Positions 10,701 through 19,091 of a stretch of 35,596 bases of DNA are shown here, in pieces. Below the pieces are notes generated by a model. It worked only from the letters and a program-made list of their open reading frames with translations, was not told the origin of the DNA and made no database searches. Position 1 is the first letter of the stretch. Each line of letters begins with the position of its first letter. Source of the stretch: Lachnospiraceae bacterium (GTDB taxonomy: Bacteria; Bacillota; Clostridia; Lachnospirales; Lachnospiraceae); the NCBI GenBank assembly GCA_017417105.1, contig JAFPZU010000129.1:1-35596 (forward strand). Reading direction: 5' to 3'. A program made the position numbers and the translations under genes.

Positions 10701-11268
10701 TGATTTTGCCATAGATGAGGAGATAACGGATCTTGAAGCGCTGTGCCTTATAAGATTCTTTGAGCAGAAGAGAGATATGAGATCTGACAGGATCCTTTAT
10801 CCTTATATCAGAAGCCTTGCGGAGAGGGATATAATCTTTGATTTCTTCCTGTCCTACAGAGATCTTATTCCGACGCTTACGCTTTTTGCGGATAATATGT
10901 TCGTTGATTACAGAACGGAGCCCGGCAGGAGAGTAATATTAAATTACTGCCTGGAGGAGCCTGCCATGGATAATGTGATCTACAGGACAATGGAGATGAA
11001 GGAGCTCTATCCCGGAGTTTATCAGGCACGCGGCACGATCTTCCCGGGGGAGGCTCTGCAGTATTACATAACGGTTGACGGCAACGGGCATACAAGGAGC
11101 GATATCGAGGTGCCGGAGGAGAGCTTCATAAACGGCGAGGGCAGATACGAGATCCTGCAGGATGCGCTGACCTGCCTTGATATGGAGGATTATGACAGTT
11201 TCACGGAGCTTGCGGAGGATTATATTATTAAAGACCGGATAGTCAGGGAGGTTCTATGGGCAGAGTGA
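7750..11268 (+). CDS. Large protein of unknown function (DUF5717-like), beta domains plus helical repeats
   Basis: I cannot assign a function. The 1172-residue product resembles a Lachnospiraceae family I recall as DUF5717. No signal peptide or membrane helix is visible, so it is probably cytoplasmic. About residues 1-280 look beta-rich, with two Ig-like stretches (around 25-100 and 195-280). From about 290 to 1070 there is a long alpha-helical solenoid with TPR-like phrases such as RLMQAQLLLAAKRYSEAD. The last 95 residues return to beta character (VYQARGTIFPGEALQYYITVDG region, then a helical tail). A strong GGAGG lies 5 bases before the ATG, which overlaps the trkH stop. It overlaps the next gene by 13 bases. 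The architecture suggests a large scaffold or client-binding partner of the Hsp70-like protein encoded next; that is inference. Confidence 0.8.
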   Translation: MSLLPDIKRIEETCVAGESSSGLITLNISEGDEVSFMIRCSHRRIMVSTGDYRGRIGDDGLMIRYEISSYGFDPGTVFKGFISIISDQGEEKIPVILSVVRDEILSSKGPVRNLFHFTNLAKEDFEEAAKLFYTEEARRIFQDGDRETFFKYRAFSSCQGRGRRYEGVEEFLVETGKKNPVILSFAEPSVMERGVYEDREILITVRKSGWGYPGFELSATDDFIILERKEYGIEDFEGNFAEVRFKIAADKLHAGHNFGRIELRSLHSKIHIPVFVDMTKRLRDNKVRLTRQIRAKLVTEFLSFRIGDISGEEWIARSTRLIEKRLMEDRNDPESRLMQAQLLLAAKRYSEADIVLSAVERELEENECSLELGAYYIYLRAMCDRNDKALDEAVNVVWDLYNRSGNSWRILWILIYLDERIKMSPEREKALIEEQVMRGVRSPLLYLEAYSVLSHDPLSLRKLSDFELNVLGFAVKKGLLKKELAEQVSILSQRVRGYDPRIIRILSAYYNEFKDDDILKSICSYLIRNDITDSAHAAFFEKGVERDLGVTNLYDYYLYTMKRSSTKLLPKNVLMYYSMKNDLPPAFRSYVYANMIVNEEEAKLYLSQSIDSCTAFAASEVKAGHMDENLAIIVDHLDFFRLADKDVYDVPALQKEILQNGFIRLILIDDPRIRNVIVVEDAFKEERSAKVSGGRAYLGIYDNDHELFFEDEDGRRFGPRYVSFEELRLLRVNELFESMDPPEILKPGLWVALSEKGRSYISVDDKNYRYVRNIIDSPYFNLSFKDGLLTSLLRYYFDNDMQPEMEDLLSKTDVKKLTMEERNEYVRFCSMREDDREAYRVIEEYGSYGLDPRVLMRVSTQFIEEGAEPDPVLLEIASSTFRSNKYNEEILNFISRYYEGTIRDLRDIWIACRDFDADLSVIEGRILEQMLATGAYIGERDEIFFDYLKGNPIKKITGEYFRRSAEDNFLRDTLLDDRLYMGLLDFAIDEEITDLEALCLIRFFEQKRDMRSDRILYPYIRSLAERDIIFDFFLSYRDLIPTLTLFADNMFVDYRTEPGRRVILNYCLEEPAMDNVIYRTMEMKELYPGVYQARGTIFPGEALQYYITVDGNGHTRSDIEVPEESFINGEGRYEILQDALTCLDMEDYDSFTELAEDYIIKDRIVREVLWAE

Positions 11269-12482
11269 TAGGCTGTGACCTTACGGATCTTTACTGTCAG
11301 GTCAGCATAAGTATGGAAAACGGGGATACGGAGGAGGTTCGCTCCGTTCCGGCTCTTGCGGGTACGGAAAAATACGTGATCCCGGTGGCAGCCCATATAG
11401 GTATAGGCGGCGAGCTTACCTACGGAGAGGATGCCGTAAAGTTTTCAAGAGATGACGGAAGACTTGTTACGAACCTTCTAAGCAGGGCTTGTAAGGGAGA
11501 AAGGGTCCGCATAGGTGATTACAGCTATGAAGTGAGAAAGCTTTTGGAAGGCTTCATCAAAAGAACTCTTTATCTTACCTCCGTGATGTCGCCTTTGGAG
11601 CAGGTCGAACGGGTAGTTATAGCAATTCCCGATGTTTCCGAAAAGATGGTGCAGACTATAGAGGAGGCTGCTTCTTTCTTAAAGGAGGCAGGCAAGGAAT
11701 ACAGGATAACCGGGTATCCGGAGTGCTTCTTTTATTACGCCATGAACCAGGATCCGGTACTCACAAAGAACAAGGTCGCGCTTTTTGATTACGACGGGAG
11801 TACCGTAAGAAGCATGCTGCTTTATACAAGGGTGGATATGAGACCCCATCTTTCCATGGTGGAGGAGCGGGATTTTGACATGGCGATGAAGGATGACCTC
11901 TGCTTCCTTGAGGTGGCAAGATCCGTGCTTGACTCGGAGATAGTGTCTGCTGTATACCTTTCCGGTGAAGGCTTTGAGGGCGGGTGGCTTGATAAGTCCG
12001 TTAACTATCTCTGCGAGAGAAAGAGACGGGTGTTTCAGGGCAGGAACCTCTACACCAAAGGAGCCTGCTACGCAGGCATTGACGACAGGGACGGAAATCC
12101 GACTCTTGAGACCTGCCGCTTTTTTGATGACGGCAAGGTTTCTTCAAGCGTCGGCATCCATATGGTGCGCGACGGTCAGGAGACCTATGTGCCTTTGATA
12201 GACGCCGGTACCAACTGGTACGAGGCGAATGGCGCCGGGGAATTTTACCTTGGAGAAGACAGGGAGATAAGAATAAGACTTGAATCTTTCTTCACAAAGG
12301 ATGTAAGATATACCGTCCTAAGATGCGACGGTTTCCCCAAAAGACCTGCGGGATGCACCAGGGTAAGACTTGAAGTTTCCCTTAAGGATCCTTCGGTAAT
12401 TGAGTGCACGGCGTATGATCTGGGCTTCGGGGATATATTTAAGAGCGCGGGAGACAAGGTGTTTACGGAGATCACGATCTGA
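11256..12482 (+). CDS. Degenerate Hsp70/actin-fold protein (DUF5716-like), function unknown
   Basis: The 408-residue product shows the order of a DnaK-type chaperone with changed nucleotide motifs. VIGCDLTDLYCQ (residues 4-15) stands where Hsp70 has the phosphate-1 loop with Gly-Thr-Thr. VALFDYDGSTVR (174-185) matches phosphate-2. VYLSGEGFEGG (233-243) stands where the adenosine motif is expected, and is followed by KGACYAG in the position of the usual AxGAA helix. From about residue 290 a beta-rich part, ending LKDPSVIECTAYDLGFG, resembles the Hsp70 substrate-binding sandwich; the helical lid is absent. Length is well short of DnaK (about 610). I recall the family as DUF5716. GGGAGG lies 5 bases before the ATG inside the upstream gene; the next gene overlaps its stop (TGATG). 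ATP binding and any chaperone role are inference. Confidence 0.78.
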   Translation: MGRVIGCDLTDLYCQVSISMENGDTEEVRSVPALAGTEKYVIPVAAHIGIGGELTYGEDAVKFSRDDGRLVTNLLSRACKGERVRIGDYSYEVRKLLEGFIKRTLYLTSVMSPLEQVERVVIAIPDVSEKMVQTIEEAASFLKEAGKEYRITGYPECFFYYAMNQDPVLTKNKVALFDYDGSTVRSMLLYTRVDMRPHLSMVEERDFDMAMKDDLCFLEVARSVLDSEIVSAVYLSGEGFEGGWLDKSVNYLCERKRRVFQGRNLYTKGACYAGIDDRDGNPTLETCRFFDDGKVSSSVGIHMVRDGQETYVPLIDAGTNWYEANGAGEFYLGEDREIRIRLESFFTKDVRYTVLRCDGFPKRPAGCTRVRLEVSLKDPSVIECTAYDLGFGDIFKSAGDKVFTEITI

Positions 12483-13255
12483 TGGTATACGAAGCGATAG
12501 GATTATATTCAAAGACCGCATATCATATACCGGAGCTTTCGGTTTCCGTTCACTCCTTTGAGGAGCTTTGTTACGTGATGCATGAAAGGCTTTATGATCT
12601 TGGGGATTTCCTGATGAGGGATGAGACCATAGCTTTTATTGCGGATAATCTTTCTCTCCATGATCTTGCGGATGACCTTAAGAAAAATAATACCGATCTG
12701 CCGGGTTTTGTGAAGGCGATCTTTTCCTACAGGCATCACTTTACCGAGGATACGGTAGCTTTGGCCGTTAAGAGCTTAAGGGACGGCTGCGATGAGAAGG
12801 AGTACGTCAGGCTTATTTCCAGGGGCAATTTTCTTCTGGAGAATAAGAAGTACCGGCCGGCTCTTTTATTATTCGAGCATGCAAGAGAGATCATGGATGA
12901 GGAGCAGGATAAGGACGGTCTTATTTACAGGGAGCTTGTAAAGAAGCTTGGAAGATTATATTCCCTGTACTTTATGTTTGAGAAGGCGGCAGAGTGCTTT
13001 GGGGCAGCAGGGGATGCAAAGAGGGCATTTTTTTGCAGAAAGCTTTCAATGTCAAGGGTCGACTTTGTTGATATGCTTCTTGAGAAGCATCCGGATGAAG
13101 AGCTTGCAAGGGAAGCGGAGGAGATGACGAAAACTCCCGAGGAGATCGCGGAGTTAAAGAGGAGTCTTGAGGAGAATAAAAGCTATGGCAGGGAGCTTGC
13201 CATCGAACGTATTTCCGCAAGGCTTAAGGCTGAATACAGAAGGATGATGTTATAA
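12482..13255 (+). CDS. TPR-like helical protein of unknown function
   Basis: I do not recognise this 257-residue protein. It is predicted soluble and almost wholly alpha-helical. Residues about 115-200 have a TPR-like rhythm (ISRGNFLLENKKYRPALLLFEHA, then YSLYFMFEKAAECFGAAGD broken by short turns). The C-terminal 60 residues are highly charged and likely coiled-coil. It starts inside the stop codon of the Hsp70-like gene (TGATG) and ends 4 bases before the next gene, so it belongs to the same four-gene unit. TPR proteins often act as adaptors to Hsp70 proteins, so a co-factor role for the preceding product is a reasonable guess but nothing shows it directly. Confidence 0.72.
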   Translation: MVYEAIGLYSKTAYHIPELSVSVHSFEELCYVMHERLYDLGDFLMRDETIAFIADNLSLHDLADDLKKNNTDLPGFVKAIFSYRHHFTEDTVALAVKSLRDGCDEKEYVRLISRGNFLLENKKYRPALLLFEHAREIMDEEQDKDGLIYRELVKKLGRLYSLYFMFEKAAECFGAAGDAKRAFFCRKLSMSRVDFVDMLLEKHPDEELAREAEEMTKTPEEIAELKRSLEENKSYGRELAIERISARLKAEYRRMML

Positions 13256-13259
13256 GGGA

Positions 13260-14483
13260 ATGAGCCTTTTTTCCAGGATAAAGGATCTGCTTACCGGCAG
13301 GATATATGATGAGGAAGATGATTACGGCTACGACTATGATGATGATCGTGATTACTTTGATGACGGTTACATGCGGGAGGATATCCCTGAGGTAAAGGTG
13401 GACAGGTCGGAGGTCGACATGTCCTCAAGGCACCTTCGCCAGAGATATGTGAAGAATCTTTGCGACCTGATGGCTGAGTGTACCAATGAGATAGATACGG
13501 CGTCAAAGGAGTACCGGTATGTTACGGATTATTTAAGGGACTGTGAGATCATTGAGGCGCTCTCTTCAGGGGGGGATACCAATCTTATGGCTGCGGCGCA
13601 GAATGTGATCCACCTTATGAAGAAGAATAAGAAGCACACCGGGAAGCTCGGCAGGATAAGCGAGGCAAAGTACAACCATATGACGAGCATCGCGCCTGAT
13701 ATGCCAAAGGCTCTTAATGACCTCAAGGAGCATGAGGAGTACAAGGAGGTTGTGCGGGACGATCTTAAGACTCTTGAGGGGGAGAAGGCTGTCAGGCATT
13801 TCAAGAGGAGTGAGGCTCACATGAAGCAGATCAGCTGCAGGAATGTGGCTATCATCACGATCTTTGCGATGATCTTTGTGATGCTTGTTCTGCTTCTTAT
13901 GCAGATTCTTTTTGCAATGAACGTGATCCCCGGGTTTATCATGGCTTCGGCTTTGGGAGCCATTACGCTTGCGGTTTCTTTTTCGAGCTTTGTGAATTCA
14001 AAGAGCGAGGAGCGCCGCATGAGGAACCAGCTTAATCAGATCATTGGCAAGCAGAATACGGTAAAGATCAGGTTTGTTAATATTCAGAATCTTATCACTT
14101 ATGAGTATGAGAAGTATCATGTGAACTCTTCGGAGGAGCTTGAGTATCAGTGGAATCTTTATCTGCAGGAGAAGAAGGAGAGGGAGCTTCTTCACAGGAT
14201 GAGCACGGATCTTGCTGCGGCCGAGGAGAGGTTCAGGCTGGAGCTTATGAACGCCAATGTGAATTATCCCATGCTCTGGCTGCATCAGGCGGAGGCTGTT
14301 GTCGATCACAGGGAGATGGTGGAGCTTCGGCATGAGCTTGTTGCCAGGAGGCAGGGGCTCAGAAAGAGGATCTCATATAATAACGAGAACCGCGAGGCCG
14401 CGAAGAACCAGGTCAAAGATCTCGTGACTAAATATCCTAACTACGCCACGGAGATTCTTGACATAGTGGAATCGTATGAATGA
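13260..14483 (+). CDS. Coiled-coil membrane protein with two TM helices, function unknown
   Basis: I do not recognise this 407-residue protein. After a short amphipathic start (MSLFSRIKDLLTG) there is an acidic, Tyr/Asp-rich stretch (about residues 16-38) that looks disordered. A helical, charged segment follows to about 190. Two hydrophobic helices lie near 195-217 and 223-245, separated by a short loop (MNVIPGF), so both termini should be on the same, probably cytoplasmic, side. The C-terminal 160 residues are strongly coiled-coil (ELEYQWNLYLQEKKEREL and following). The TAA of the preceding gene is 4 bases upstream and no proper ribosome site is seen, which suggests translational coupling. 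It could be the membrane anchor of a complex made by the four genes. Confidence 0.75.
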   Translation: MSLFSRIKDLLTGRIYDEEDDYGYDYDDDRDYFDDGYMREDIPEVKVDRSEVDMSSRHLRQRYVKNLCDLMAECTNEIDTASKEYRYVTDYLRDCEIIEALSSGGDTNLMAAAQNVIHLMKKNKKHTGKLGRISEAKYNHMTSIAPDMPKALNDLKEHEEYKEVVRDDLKTLEGEKAVRHFKRSEAHMKQISCRNVAIITIFAMIFVMLVLLLMQILFAMNVIPGFIMASALGAITLAVSFSSFVNSKSEERRMRNQLNQIIGKQNTVKIRFVNIQNLITYEYEKYHVNSSEELEYQWNLYLQEKKERELLHRMSTDLAAAEERFRLELMNANVNYPMLWLHQAEAVVDHREMVELRHELVARRQGLRKRISYNNENREAAKNQVKDLVTKYPNYATEILDIVESYE

Positions 14484-14539
14484 CAATAATTTGTTGGCTA
14501 AGCCCGGGAGCCGCACAGAAGTAAAGGAGTAGAAACCAA

Positions 14540-15976
14540 ATGGAAGACACAAGCAGGTATATCAGTCCGCTGTCGGAAAGATATGCGGGGAAGGAGATGC
14601 AGTATATATTCTCCGAGGATAAGAAGTTCTCGACCTGGAGGAGGCTCTGGGTGGCTCTGGCGGAGACGGAAAAGGAGCTGGGGCTTGATATTTCCGATGA
14701 GCAGATTGATGAGATGAAGGAGCACATCGAGGATATCAACTATGAGGTTGCAAGAGAGAGGGAGAAGGAAGTCAGGCATGATGTCATGAGCCATGTATAT
14801 GCTTTCGGAAAGCAGTGTCCGAAGGCTGCGGGGATCATACATTTAGGGGCAACTTCCTGTTATGTGGGAGATAATACGGATATCATCATCATGAATGAAG
14901 CCCTCACGCTGGTTAAGAAAAAGCTGGTGAATGTTATAGAGAGGCTTTCGAAGTTTGCGGATCAGTATAAGGCACTGCCGACTCTGGGCTTTACGCATTT
15001 CCAGCCGGCACAGCCGACGACAGTTGGAAAGAGGGCGACGCTCTGGCTTCAGGAATTCCTGATGGATCTTGAGGATCTTGAGTATGTGCAGAGTACGTTA
15101 AGGCTTTTGGGATCCAAGGGTACTACGGGAACGCAGGCCTCTTTCCTGGAGCTTTTCCACGGGGATTTGGATAAGGTCGATAAGATCGATCCCATGATCG
15201 CAAAGAAGATGGGCTTTGATTCCTGCTATCCGGTGTCGGGGCAGACCTATTCGAGGAAGGTTGACAGCAGGGTTTTGAATGTTTTGGCCGGGATCGCGGC
15301 TTCTTCCCATAAGATGTCAAATGATATAAGGCTTCTGCAGCATCTTAAGGAAGTGGAGGAGCCTTTTGAGAAGTCGCAGATAGGGTCTTCTGCCATGGCG
15401 TATAAGAGAAATCCCATGAGATCCGAGAGGATAGCGTCTCTTTCAAGGTATGTGATGTGCGATACCATGAACGCCTGGATCACATCTTCGGTACAGTGGT
15501 TTGAGCGTACACTTGACGATTCTGCGAATAAGAGACTTTCCATACCCGAGGCTTTCCTTGCAGTTGACGGGATACTGACCCTTGATATGAATGTTGCGGA
15601 CGGGCTTGTGGTACATGAGAAGGTTATTGAGAAGCATCTCATGTCGGAGCTTCCTTTCATGGCTACCGAGAATATAATGATGGACTGCGTGGAAAAGGGC
15701 GGCAACAGACAGGAGCTTCATGAAAGGATAAGGCAGCTTTCGATGGAAGCCGGAAGGAATGTGAAGGAAAAGGGACTTGATAATAATCTTTTGGAGCTTA
15801 TAGCTGAGGATAAGATGTTTGGCGTGGGGCTTGAAGATCTCAAAGAGAATCTCATTCCTGCGAAGTATACCGGGTGTGCTGCCCATCAGGTTGAAAGATT
15901 TATTAAAGATTATATTGATCCGGTACTTTTAAAATACAAAGAATATCTTGGAGAAGAAGCGGAGGTGAAGGTCTGA
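14540..15976 (+). CDS. purB: Adenylosuccinate lyase
   Basis: PurB splits adenylosuccinate to AMP and fumarate, and SAICAR to AICAR, in purine synthesis. The fumarase/aspartase-superfamily signature is GSSAMAYKRNP, starting at Gly282, which contains the mobile-loop serine. The general-acid region GFTHFQPAQPTT and the GATSCYVGDN segment are also present. At 478 residues it belongs to the longer subtype that resembles animal ADSL, rather than the shorter Bacillus type (about 430). An AAAGGAG site lies 10 bases before the ATG. The stop overlaps the purA ATG (TGATG), so both AMP-branch enzymes are made together. A 56-base gap separates it from the upstream unknown cluster; I saw no purine riboswitch there. 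Confidence 0.97.
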   Translation: MEDTSRYISPLSERYAGKEMQYIFSEDKKFSTWRRLWVALAETEKELGLDISDEQIDEMKEHIEDINYEVAREREKEVRHDVMSHVYAFGKQCPKAAGIIHLGATSCYVGDNTDIIIMNEALTLVKKKLVNVIERLSKFADQYKALPTLGFTHFQPAQPTTVGKRATLWLQEFLMDLEDLEYVQSTLRLLGSKGTTGTQASFLELFHGDLDKVDKIDPMIAKKMGFDSCYPVSGQTYSRKVDSRVLNVLAGIAASSHKMSNDIRLLQHLKEVEEPFEKSQIGSSAMAYKRNPMRSERIASLSRYVMCDTMNAWITSSVQWFERTLDDSANKRLSIPEAFLAVDGILTLDMNVADGLVVHEKVIEKHLMSELPFMATENIMMDCVEKGGNRQELHERIRQLSMEAGRNVKEKGLDNNLLELIAEDKMFGVGLEDLKENLIPAKYTGCAAHQVERFIKDYIDPVLLKYKEYLGEEAEVKV

Positions 15977-17250
15977 TGATAAAAGCGATAGTAGGTGCAA
16001 ACTGGGGAGATGAAGGAAAAGGCAAGATAACGGATGTGCTGGCTGAGGATGCGGATGTTGTGGTTCGTTTTCAGGGCGGTGCCAATGCGGGACACACCAT
16101 AAAGAATAAGTATGGGAAATTTGCCCTGCACACCTGTCCGTCAGGGGTTTTCAACCCAAATGTGACAAATGTCATAGGCTCCGGAGTGGCGCTTGATGTT
16201 ATGAAGCTTAAGGGTGAAGTCGATGGGATCGTATCAAAGGGGGTTCCTGAGCCCAAGATGCTGATATCTGAAAGGGTGCAGCTTCTCATGCCCTATCATG
16301 TTCTCTTTGATGTCTGTGAGGAGGAGAGACTTTCAGGGAAGGCTTACGGGTCGACGAAAAGCGGGATAGCGCCTTTTTATTCCGACAAGTATGCTAAAAA
16401 GGGCATACAGGCCTGTGATCTTTTTGATGAGGCGTATCTGAAGGAGCTTCTTGAGGATATATGCACGTTAAAGAATGTGATGCTTACGGGACTTTATCAT
16501 AAGGATCCTCTTGATCCTAAGGAACTCTTTGAAACCTGCATGGAGTACAGGGACATAATAAAGCCCTACCTTACGGATGTAAGCCTTTTCTGCACGGAGC
16601 AGCTTAAGGCAGGGAAGACCATATTGCTTGAGGGACAGCTTGGCTCCATGAAGGATCCCGATAACGGGATATATCCCATGGTGACTTCCTCGTCGCCCAT
16701 AGCAGCCTACGGCGCTGTAAGCCTTGGGGTTGCTCCCCATGAGATACAGAAGATAATAACGGTTTCCAAGGCTTATTCTTCAGCGGTGGGAGCAGGAGCT
16801 TTCACATCGGAGATCTTCGGGGATGAGGCAGAGGAATTAAGGCAGCACGGAGGAGACGGCGGCGAATACGGCGCTACCACGGGACGTCCCAGAAGGGTCG
16901 GCTGGTATGACTGTGTCGCAAGCAGATACGGCTGCAGGGTGCAGGGTACTACGGATGTGGCATTTACAGTGGTCGATGCTTTAGGATACCTTGATGAGAT
17001 AAAGATCTGCACTGATTACCTGGTGGATGGAAGAGTGGTGCATGAGTTCCCTAATCCCAGGGATCTTGAAAGGGCGAAGCCCGTACTTACGACCCTTCCC
17101 GGCTGGAAATGTGATATAAGGGGGATAAAATCCTTTGACGAGCTTCCTGAAAACTGCAGGAACTATATCCTCTTTATAGAAAAAGAAATAGGCTATCCCA
17201 TAACCATGGTTTCAAACGGACCTGCCAGAGAGGATATCATTTACAGGTAA
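15976..17250 (+). CDS. purA: Adenylosuccinate synthetase, divergent subtype
   Basis: PurA joins IMP and aspartate using GTP to give adenylosuccinate, the substrate of the adjacent PurB. The N-terminal catalytic loop ANWGDEGKGKI and FQGGANAGHTI are intact, as is the TTGRPRRVGWYD segment that binds aspartate. Several motifs differ from the E. coli type: GSTKSGIAPFYSDK in the place of GTTGRGIGPAYEDK, AKKG where the IMP-contacting Arg of the ARRG motif is expected, and EGQLGSMKDPDNG in place of EGAQGTLLDIDHG. I recall this pattern as a coherent subtype in Lachnospiraceae, so it is not decay. The length (424) is normal. The ATG overlaps the purB stop; the next gene follows after 8 bases. Confidence 0.95.
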   Translation: MIKAIVGANWGDEGKGKITDVLAEDADVVVRFQGGANAGHTIKNKYGKFALHTCPSGVFNPNVTNVIGSGVALDVMKLKGEVDGIVSKGVPEPKMLISERVQLLMPYHVLFDVCEEERLSGKAYGSTKSGIAPFYSDKYAKKGIQACDLFDEAYLKELLEDICTLKNVMLTGLYHKDPLDPKELFETCMEYRDIIKPYLTDVSLFCTEQLKAGKTILLEGQLGSMKDPDNGIYPMVTSSSPIAAYGAVSLGVAPHEIQKIITVSKAYSSAVGAGAFTSEIFGDEAEELRQHGGDGGEYGATTGRPRRVGWYDCVASRYGCRVQGTTDVAFTVVDALGYLDEIKICTDYLVDGRVVHEFPNPRDLERAKPVLTTLPGWKCDIRGIKSFDELPENCRNYILFIEKEIGYPITMVSNGPAREDIIYR

Positions 17251-17258
17251 TATACCCG

Positions 17259-19064
17259 ATGGCCTCCAAGATCAAAAATACAATACTTTACATCTGTATC
17301 CCGGCGGGTATCATGTACCTTTTTGAGGCATATACCCACAATCCCTTTGTCAGGATGAGGCCTGGGATACAGGTGCTTAATATCTTTCTTTTTATCCTGA
17401 TAAATACACTGCTCTTTTTTATTACCGGAAGACTTCGATTATCGCTTCATATCATGACAGTGTTCTTTATGATATTCGGTCTTGCGGAGTATTATCTTGT
17501 GGAATTTCGGGGAGTGACTCTGCTGCCCTGGGATATCGGATCCCTTGCAACCGCCGCGGAGGTTGCGGGAGGCTACGACTACGTGCCGGGGACGCGGGCG
17601 ATCCTTTGCATATTCGGGTTTATCCTTGTTTTTATCGTAAGCTGTTTTGCTGATCTTAAGCTTAAAGTGAAAAGATCGGACAGTGAGATGGAGAAAAGAT
17701 CCAAGAGAAAGCTTGGCTTTATAAGGTTTTTCGGAGCGCTTGTCTCAGTTTTCTTTATTGTCCTGTATACCCTTTATGTACAGACTGAGGGAGCCCAGAG
17801 AAGGTTCGGGTTTTATACAAAGCTTTTTACCCCTACCGCAATATCCGAGAGGGACGGGACGCTTACCGCATTTCTTATGGAGCTTCAGTATGTGAATGTT
17901 AAAAAGCCGGACGGGTATACGAAAGAGGCGGCAAAGAAGCTGCTTGAGGAATGTAAGCCGGTTTCAGCAGGCCGCAAGGCTGATATTATTGTGATAATGA
18001 ACGAGGCTTTCTCGGATCTTTCGGTTCTGGGAGAATTAAAGACAAGTGAAGACTATATGCCCTGCATACACTCCCTCCAAAGAGGAGAGGGAGGAAAGAG
18101 GGCGGAGACCGGGCTTCTTAATGTCTCAATCGTTGGCGGCAATACTCCGAATACCGAATTTGAGTTCTTAACCGGGGATACCCTTGCTTTCCTGCCTGAA
18201 GGGTGTATTCCTTACCAGCAGTACGTTAAGGAGGGGATCTACGCCATGCCGGGGTACCTTAAGGATCAGGGATATACGACGATCGGGATGCATCCTTATT
18301 ATCCCGGAGGATGGGAAAGGGAGAGGGTTTATCCGCAGCTTGGGTTTGAAAAGGCCTTATTCCTTGAGGATTTTGATACAGATGCCGAAAAGATCCGGGG
18401 CTATGTGAGTGATATGGCCTGCTCTGAGCGGATAATAAAGGAATATGAAGAGAACTTAAGTACAGGAAAGCCCTTCTTTGCTTTCTGCGTCACCATGCAA
18501 AATCACAGTCCCTACGACTCGGATGACTATGAACCGGATATAAGGATAGAGGGAGCGGAGGACACAGCTAACGTTAAGACTACGGAAAGATACCTGAGCC
18601 TTCTTAAAAGATCCGATGAGGCGTTCAGATACCTGACGGAGTATTTTGAAAAAACGGAAAGACCTGTAGTCATAGTAATGTTTGGAGATCACGAGCCTTC
18701 GGACTCGGTGGTCCGTCCGGTGCTTACTCTTAACGGTAAGGATACGAGAAATCTTTCGGAAGAGGATGTGGACAGAAGATATGTGGTACCATATGCGATC
18801 TGTACCAATTTTGACATTGAGGGTGAGACCGGGGCTGATACCAGCGCGAATTTCCTTGGAAACAGGGTGCTGGAGCTTGCAGGGGCAGGTAAGGACAGTT
18901 ACCGCGTATTTCTTGATGAAGTGGCGGAAAAGTATCCCGTGATGTCAGCGGTACGAACGGAGAATAAGGACGGATCCCTGCTGTCCGGTAAAGAAATAAA
19001 AGAAGATGAGCTTATAGCCTCATACCGGACAGCCCAGTACTACACTTTAATCGACAATAAATAA
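17259..19064 (+). CDS. LtaS-like glycerol-phosphate transferase (sulfatase-fold membrane protein)
   Basis: This 601-residue protein has about five N-terminal membrane helices (roughly residues 5-190) and an extracellular alkaline-phosphatase/sulfatase domain. Visible LtaS-type active-site residues are Glu249 (IVIMNEAFSDL), the probable nucleophile Thr296 in NTPNTEFEFLTG, and the metal ligands Asp477-His478 (MFGDHEPS), which fall at almost the same positions as in Staphylococcus LtaS. The TIGMHPYYPGGWERE segment fits the substrate-site region. The family transfers glycerol-phosphate from phosphatidylglycerol to build lipoteichoic acid or to decorate glycans; which of these applies is not visible. 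It starts 8 bases after purA with a poor ribosome site. The repeat element follows downstream, and I saw no strong terminator after it. Confidence 0.88.
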   Translation: MASKIKNTILYICIPAGIMYLFEAYTHNPFVRMRPGIQVLNIFLFILINTLLFFITGRLRLSLHIMTVFFMIFGLAEYYLVEFRGVTLLPWDIGSLATAAEVAGGYDYVPGTRAILCIFGFILVFIVSCFADLKLKVKRSDSEMEKRSKRKLGFIRFFGALVSVFFIVLYTLYVQTEGAQRRFGFYTKLFTPTAISERDGTLTAFLMELQYVNVKKPDGYTKEAAKKLLEECKPVSAGRKADIIVIMNEAFSDLSVLGELKTSEDYMPCIHSLQRGEGGKRAETGLLNVSIVGGNTPNTEFEFLTGDTLAFLPEGCIPYQQYVKEGIYAMPGYLKDQGYTTIGMHPYYPGGWERERVYPQLGFEKALFLEDFDTDAEKIRGYVSDMACSERIIKEYEENLSTGKPFFAFCVTMQNHSPYDSDDYEPDIRIEGAEDTANVKTTERYLSLLKRSDEAFRYLTEYFEKTERPVVIVMFGDHEPSDSVVRPVLTLNGKDTRNLSEEDVDRRYVVPYAICTNFDIEGETGADTSANFLGNRVLELAGAGKDSYRVFLDEVAEKYPVMSAVRTENKDGSLLSGKEIKEDELIASYRTAQYYTLIDNK

Positions 19065-19091
19065 GTTTATATGATAGAATCAACTGTTATT

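Noticed and set aside
11256..12482. A true DnaK chaperone
   Set aside because: All three nucleotide motifs are altered, the lid is absent and the protein is about 200 residues short; no dnaJ or grpE is nearby.
14484..14539. Purine riboswitch or PurR box before purB
   Set aside because: The 56-base gap is too short for a purine riboswitch and has only a weak GC-rich palindrome next to the ribosome site.
15976..17250. purA as a decayed or non-functional copy, because several motifs differ from E. coli
   Set aside because: The differences match a coherent Lachnospiraceae subtype as I remember it, the length is full, and the catalytic loop is intact.
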